Part shown: one piece after another, positions 60,865-64,000 of the stretch
Layout of the letters: every line of letters starts with the position of its first letter
Position numbering within the stretch: the first letter of the stretch is position 1
Origin: Alphaproteobacteria bacterium
GTDB lineage: Bacteria > Pseudomonadota > Alphaproteobacteria > UBA8366 > Aestuariispiraceae
DNA: 64,000 nt
Assembly (NCBI GenBank): GCA_024743195.1
Contig: JANSXE010000005.1
Location: forward strand, 1-64,000
Reading direction: 5' to 3'
Translations under genes and position numbers: made by a program
Notes under the pieces: generated by a model
What the model was told of the DNA's origin: nothing
Seen by the model: the letters and a program-made list of their open reading frames with translations, nothing else
Databases searched by the model: none

Positions 60865-61847
60865 CCCCGCGTTGGGTCGACGATGTTGGCGAGCGCCGCA
60901 CCCGCGCGGCGGCGATCCAGATTGTCGCAGAAGGCCTCGGCCATGCGACGGAACCAGTCGTCGACCAGATCGGCGATGTGCGGCGTGATCACCACAGTGT
61001 CGAAATCCCAGAGCGGCGACGCCGCCGGCAGCGGCTCGGTTTCGAAGACGTCGAGGACGGCGCTCCCCAACCGTCCCGCCTCAAGCGCGCGGATCAGCGC
61101 CGCCTCGTCCACCACGGGTCCGCGCGCGGCGTTCAGGAAGTGCGCGCCCGGCTTCATGGCCGCGAAGACGGCGTCGCCGACAAGGCCCTCGCTCTGCGGC
61201 GTCAGCGCCGCATGGACGGCGACGAAGTCGCAGCCGGCGACGGCGTCGGCCGCCCGGTCGGCCCCGAAGACCTGCGCGACATGCTCGGTCGGCTGCGGAT
61301 TGGCGCGCACGCCGACCACCTCCATCCCCAACTCGGCGGCGCGCCGCGCGACTTCGCGCCCGACGCGCCCCAGCCCGACGACGCACAGGCGCTTGCCCGC
61401 GATCGGCGTCCAGGTTCGCTCCGCCCAGCGCCGCGCGCGCTGATCCGCGCCATAGGCCGGGAAGCCGATATTCATCATCAGGAGGGAGGCGACGACGTAT
61501 TCGCCCAGGAAGTCCGCGTTGACGCCCGAGGCGTTGGTGACCGTCTTTACGGCCGGGTCCCAGGGCAAGAGATGCTCCACCCCCGCCCCGCCGTTCGAAA
61601 ACCAGGCGACGCTCTCGAAATCGAGCGCCTGTTTCAGCGCCTGCTTCGTGATCGCGCCCGACGGCGTCCCGAAGGCGACGGTTGGCCGGAAGTCGGCCAG
61701 GGCTGCGGGCAGATCCTCCGCCCGCTCGACATAGCGGGTGGGCAGATCGGGCGTCCGCGCGTCGAACAGATCGCGCAAGGCCGCCGCCTCGGGGTAGAGG
61801 ATCAGAAGGCGATCCCCCGCGTCCGGCGTTTCCGGCGCGGCCGTCAC
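60858..61847 (-). CDS. D-2-hydroxyacid dehydrogenase family protein
   Basis: 329 residues. NAD-binding GLGRVG (158-163) and the catalytic triad R242 ([10 protein letters not shown]), E271 (DVFETEPLP) and H290 (ITPHIADL) are intact. The family reduces 2-oxoacids such as glyoxylate or hydroxypyruvate. The ATG overlaps the ettA stop by 4 bp (ATGA), so translation is coupled. Its 3' end overlaps the convergent MFS gene. Confidence 0.92.
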   Translation of the reverse strand: MTAAPETPDAGDRLLILYPEAAALRDLFDARTPDLPTRYVERAEDLPAALADFRPTVAFGTPSGAITKQALKQALDFESVAWFSNGGAGVEHLLPWDPAVKTVTNASGVNADFLGEYVVASLLMMNIGFPAYGADQRARRWAERTWTPIAGKRLCVVGLGRVGREVARRAAELGMEVVGVRANPQPTEHVAQVFGADRAADAVAGCDFVAVHAALTPQSEGLVGDAVFAAMKPGAHFLNAARGPVVDEAALIRALEAGRLGSAVLDVFETEPLPAASPLWDFDTVVITPHIADLVDDWFRRMAEAFCDNLDRRRAGAALANIVDPTRGY

Positions 61848-63526
61848 CGCGTCATCCGGCGGTACTTGATGCGGTGGGGCTGGTCGGCCTCGGCGCCGAG
61901 GCGGCGGTGGCGGTCGGCCTCGTAGTCCTCGTAGTTGCCTTCGAACCAGACCACCTGGCTGTCGCCCTCATAGGCCAGGATGTGGGTCGCCAGCCGGTCC
62001 AGGAACCAGCGATCGTGGCTGATCACCACCGCGCAGCCGGGGAAGGTGGTCAGCGAGTCCTCCAGCGCGCGCAGGGTGTCGACGTCGAGATCGTTGGTCG
62101 GCTCGTCGAGCAGCAGCACGTTGGCGCCGGATTTCAGCATCTTGGCGAGATGGACGCGGTTGCGCTCGCCGCCGGAGAGCTGGCCGACCTTCTTCTGCTG
62201 GTCGCCGCCCTTGAAGTTGAAGGAGCCGACATAGGCGCGGCTCTGCACCTTGCGTTTGCCCAGTTCCAGGACGTCGGCGCCCTCGGAGATCTCCTCCCAG
62301 ACCGTGTGGTCGGCGGCGAGCGCGTCGCGCGACTGGTCGACATAGCCCAGCTTCACGGTCTCGCCGATGCGCATGGTTCCCTGATCCGGCTGCTCCTGTC
62401 CCGTGATCAGGCGGAACAGCGTCGTCTTGCCCGCGCCGTTCGGGCCGATCACGCCGACGATGCCGCCCGGCGGGAGCTTGAAGCTCAGATTCTCGAACAG
62501 CAGCTTGTCCTCATAGGCCTTGGAGACCCCCTCGGCCTCGATCACCAGATCCCCGAGGCGCGGGCCCGGCGGGATGACGATCTGGGCGGTCTGGTTGGCC
62601 TGCTCGGCCTCCTGCGCCTCCTGGACCAGCTTCTCGTAGGACTGGATGCGCGCCTTGGACTTGGTCTGGCGGGCGCGGGCCGAGGCGCTGACCCATTCGC
62701 GCTCGGCGGAGATCGTGCGCAGGCGCGCCTCCTGCTCGCGGCCTTCCTGGCGCAGACGCTTCTCCTTCTGCTCCAGCCAGCTCGAGTAATTGCCCTCGTA
62801 GGGAATGCCGCGGCCGCGGTCGAGCTCCAGAATCCAGCCGGTGACGTTGTCCAGGAAGTAACGGTCGTGGGTGACCATCACGACGGTGCCGGGATAGTCC
62901 GCCAGGAAGCGCTGCAGCCAGGCGACGCTTTCGGCGTCCAGATGGTTGGTCGGCTCGTCGAGCAGCAGCATGTCCGGCTTCGACAGCAAGAGCCGGCACA
63001 GCGCGACGCGCCGCCGCTCGCCGCCCGACAGGTTGGTCACCGCCCAGTCGCCCGGCGGGCAGCGCAGCGCGTCCATCGCGACCTCGACCTGCCCTTCCAG
63101 GTCCCAGGCGTCGGCGGCGTCGATCTTTTCCTGCAGCTCCGACTGCTCGCCGATGAGGGTCATCATCTCCTCGTCGTCGGTGACCTCGCCCAGCTTCATC
63201 GAGACCTCGTTGAAGCGGTCGACCAGCGCCTTCAATTCGGCCATGCCCTCCATCGCGTTCTCCGCGACGGTCTTGGCCTCGTCCAGATGCGGCTCCTGCT
63301 CCAGATAGCCGACCTTGATCCCATCGGCGGCCCAGGCCTCGCCGGTGTATTCCGTATCCCGCCCCGCCATGATGCGCAGCAGGGTCGACTTGCCGGCGCC
63401 GTTGTAGCCGAGCACACCGATCTTGGCGCCGGGCAGGAACTGAAGCGTGATCTCCTTCAGCACTTCCTTGCCGCCGGGATAGGTCTTGGACAGCTTGTGC
63501 ATGCCGAAGACGTACTGCTGGGCCAT
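61844..63526 (-). CDS. ettA: Energy-dependent translational throttle protein EttA
   Basis: 560 residues, a cytoplasmic ABC-F ribosome-binding ATPase that gates the first elongation step according to ATP/ADP. Two ABC cassettes: Walker A GYNGAGKS (40-47) and GPNGAGKT in the second half, signatures [16 protein letters not shown] and [15 protein letters not shown], both with LLLDEPTN. The charged linker [28 protein letters not shown] between them is the P-site tRNA interaction motif typical of EttA. Length and [23 protein letters not shown] start match. Confidence 0.96.
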   Translation of the reverse strand: MAQQYVFGMHKLSKTYPGGKEVLKEITLQFLPGAKIGVLGYNGAGKSTLLRIMAGRDTEYTGEAWAADGIKVGYLEQEPHLDEAKTVAENAMEGMAELKALVDRFNEVSMKLGEVTDDEEMMTLIGEQSELQEKIDAADAWDLEGQVEVAMDALRCPPGDWAVTNLSGGERRRVALCRLLLSKPDMLLLDEPTNHLDAESVAWLQRFLADYPGTVVMVTHDRYFLDNVTGWILELDRGRGIPYEGNYSSWLEQKEKRLRQEGREQEARLRTISAEREWVSASARARQTKSKARIQSYEKLVQEAQEAEQANQTAQIVIPPGPRLGDLVIEAEGVSKAYEDKLLFENLSFKLPPGGIVGVIGPNGAGKTTLFRLITGQEQPDQGTMRIGETVKLGYVDQSRDALAADHTVWEEISEGADVLELGKRKVQSRAYVGSFNFKGGDQQKKVGQLSGGERNRVHLAKMLKSGANVLLLDEPTNDLDVDTLRALEDSLTTFPGCAVVISHDRWFLDRLATHILAYEGDSQVVWFEGNYEDYEADRHRRLGAEADQPHRIKYRRMTR

Positions 63527-63702
63527 GGGGCTCTTCCTCTCGAACGGGGCTTTGTCGCCGGATATCGACGCTCAAAAACGCGCGCGCCGGATGTCGGCGC
63601 GCAGCGCCTTCTTACTATCGAAGGGGCTCAAGCCGCTCAAGCCGGCAGTTCGGCGGCCGCGCGGCGCCGCGCTCCGGGCGCGCACGCCCGCTGGGCGCGC
63701 TC

Positions 63703-63730
63703 TTGCCCGAAAATGCGCCTGACGTATAGT
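63703..63730 (+). promoter_or_regulatory. Probable sigma-70 promoter of the right-edge gene
   Basis: TTGCCC (63703-63708) and TATAGT (63725-63730), 16 bp apart, give a start near 63737 and a leader of about 30 nt before the ATG at 63767. The remaining part of 63527-63702 between ettA and this site shows nothing else. Confidence 0.5.
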
Positions 63731-63766
63731 GCCCGCCTGGATCAGGGGATCGAACGGACGGGGACC

Positions 63767-64000
63767 ATGGCGGCGGAGGGGCGACCGGATATCGAGGGGG
63801 TGATCTCCGACAAAACGATCGCGAGGACCCGCGATACGGCCGCGCTGTTGAGCCCCCAGGCCCGAGAGACCATAACCGGGGCCGCCAGCTATTTCGTGCG
63901 CCTGGCGGAGGCGAGGCGCACACCCGACGACCTGCGCCGCCTGCAGAACCGGCCGTCGCTTCGCAGCCACGCGATGGTCACGCTCACACCGCCGGGCGGG
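63767..64000 (+). CDS. Unidentified protein, N-terminal part, runs off right edge
   Basis: 78 codons open to the window end, starting ATG at 63767 behind a good promoter. It reads as a soluble helical segment: GVISDKTIARTRDTAALLS, ETITGAASYFVRLAEARRT and DDLRRLQNRPSL. I recognise no family in this short piece. Natural composition and the promoter support a real gene; the rest lies outside the window. Confidence 0.6.
   Translation, partial: MAAEGRPDIEGVISDKTIARTRDTAALLSPQARETITGAASYFVRLAEARRTPDDLRRLQNRPSLRSHAMVTLTPPGG

Noticed and set aside
1-64000. tRNA, rRNA or prophage genes
   Set aside because: I looked for TPsiC-loop words and cloverleaf arms in the gaps and for phage structural or integrase motifs and saw none; a tRNAscan run could overturn this.

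Overview
This 64 kb window is typical chromosome of a very GC-rich alphaproteobacterium. The evidence is a DUF2312/GapR gene, a DUF1244 gene, a small CLMC...CSNC zinc-ribbon protein, a folE / Fe-S scaffold / yidD neighbourhood, and an FNR/FixK-type box in front of hemN. Gene density is high, many neighbours share ATGA start/stop overlaps, and I see no rRNA, tRNA, CRISPR array or prophage. A Rhodospirillales- or Rhodobacterales-like lineage is my guess; the species cannot be named from the sequence alone.

Left end (1-6664, minus strand): a large repetitive surface protein reads off the left edge. Its first 1283 residues hold two LapA-like N-terminal modules, a TAAG motif at residues 240-243, a proline-rich linker and at least eight tandem VCBS/Ig-like repeats. 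Upstream lies a TolC-type outer-membrane channel with an unusual hexapeptide-repeat tail. Together they suggest a type I secreted adhesin system. Region 7-20 kb carries an HisJQMP-type polar amino-acid ABC importer, a DinB-fold protein, an aspartoacylase-like peptidase, a gamma-glutamyltransferase-like enzyme coupled to a TauE-type exporter, a LysR regulator facing a Rieske oxygenase, and a hydantoinase/oxoprolinase. It ends in a 277 bp MITE-like element with 33 bp perfect inverted ends.

Region 19.6-28.3 kb has a minus-strand train (Fe-S scaffold, YidD, DMT transporter, Lrp regulator, two glycosyltransferases of the TIGR04283/TIGR04282 type, APH-family kinase). Diverging from it on the plus strand are folE, metY, a homocysteine methyltransferase and ytoQ. 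Region 28.9-37.4 kb is a coherent minus-strand operon matching the CoA-dependent aerobic 2-aminobenzoate (anthranilate) pathway described in Azoarcus evansii: fused monooxygenase/reductase, SDR, MarR regulator, enoyl-CoA hydratase, acyl-CoA dehydrogenase, CoA ligase, thioesterase and RidA protein. A perfect palindrome stands in front of it as a probable operator, and a REP cluster interrupts it.

Region 37.6-51.2 kb is mainly housekeeping and conserved hypothetical genes: hydroxyacid-oxoacid transhydrogenase, nth, GST, P-loop kinase, L,D-transpeptidase, gapR, hemN, a membrane protein with an AT-rich core, DUF1244, a YbdK-type ligase and an N-formylglutamate amidohydrolase. Region 51.2-59.6 kb is a catabolic island. 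It has FadR and TetR regulators, a zinc-type oxidoreductase, an HpcH/HpaI aldolase, a PhyH dioxygenase and a complete DctPQM TRAP importer with a divergent LuxR-type regulator; its substrate is unknown. The right end holds an MFS transporter, a D-2-hydroxyacid dehydrogenase, ettA and the 5' part of an unidentified gene running off the edge.

All assignments come from reading translations and motifs by eye. No database search was run. Operons, operators and substrates are inferences unless stated otherwise.
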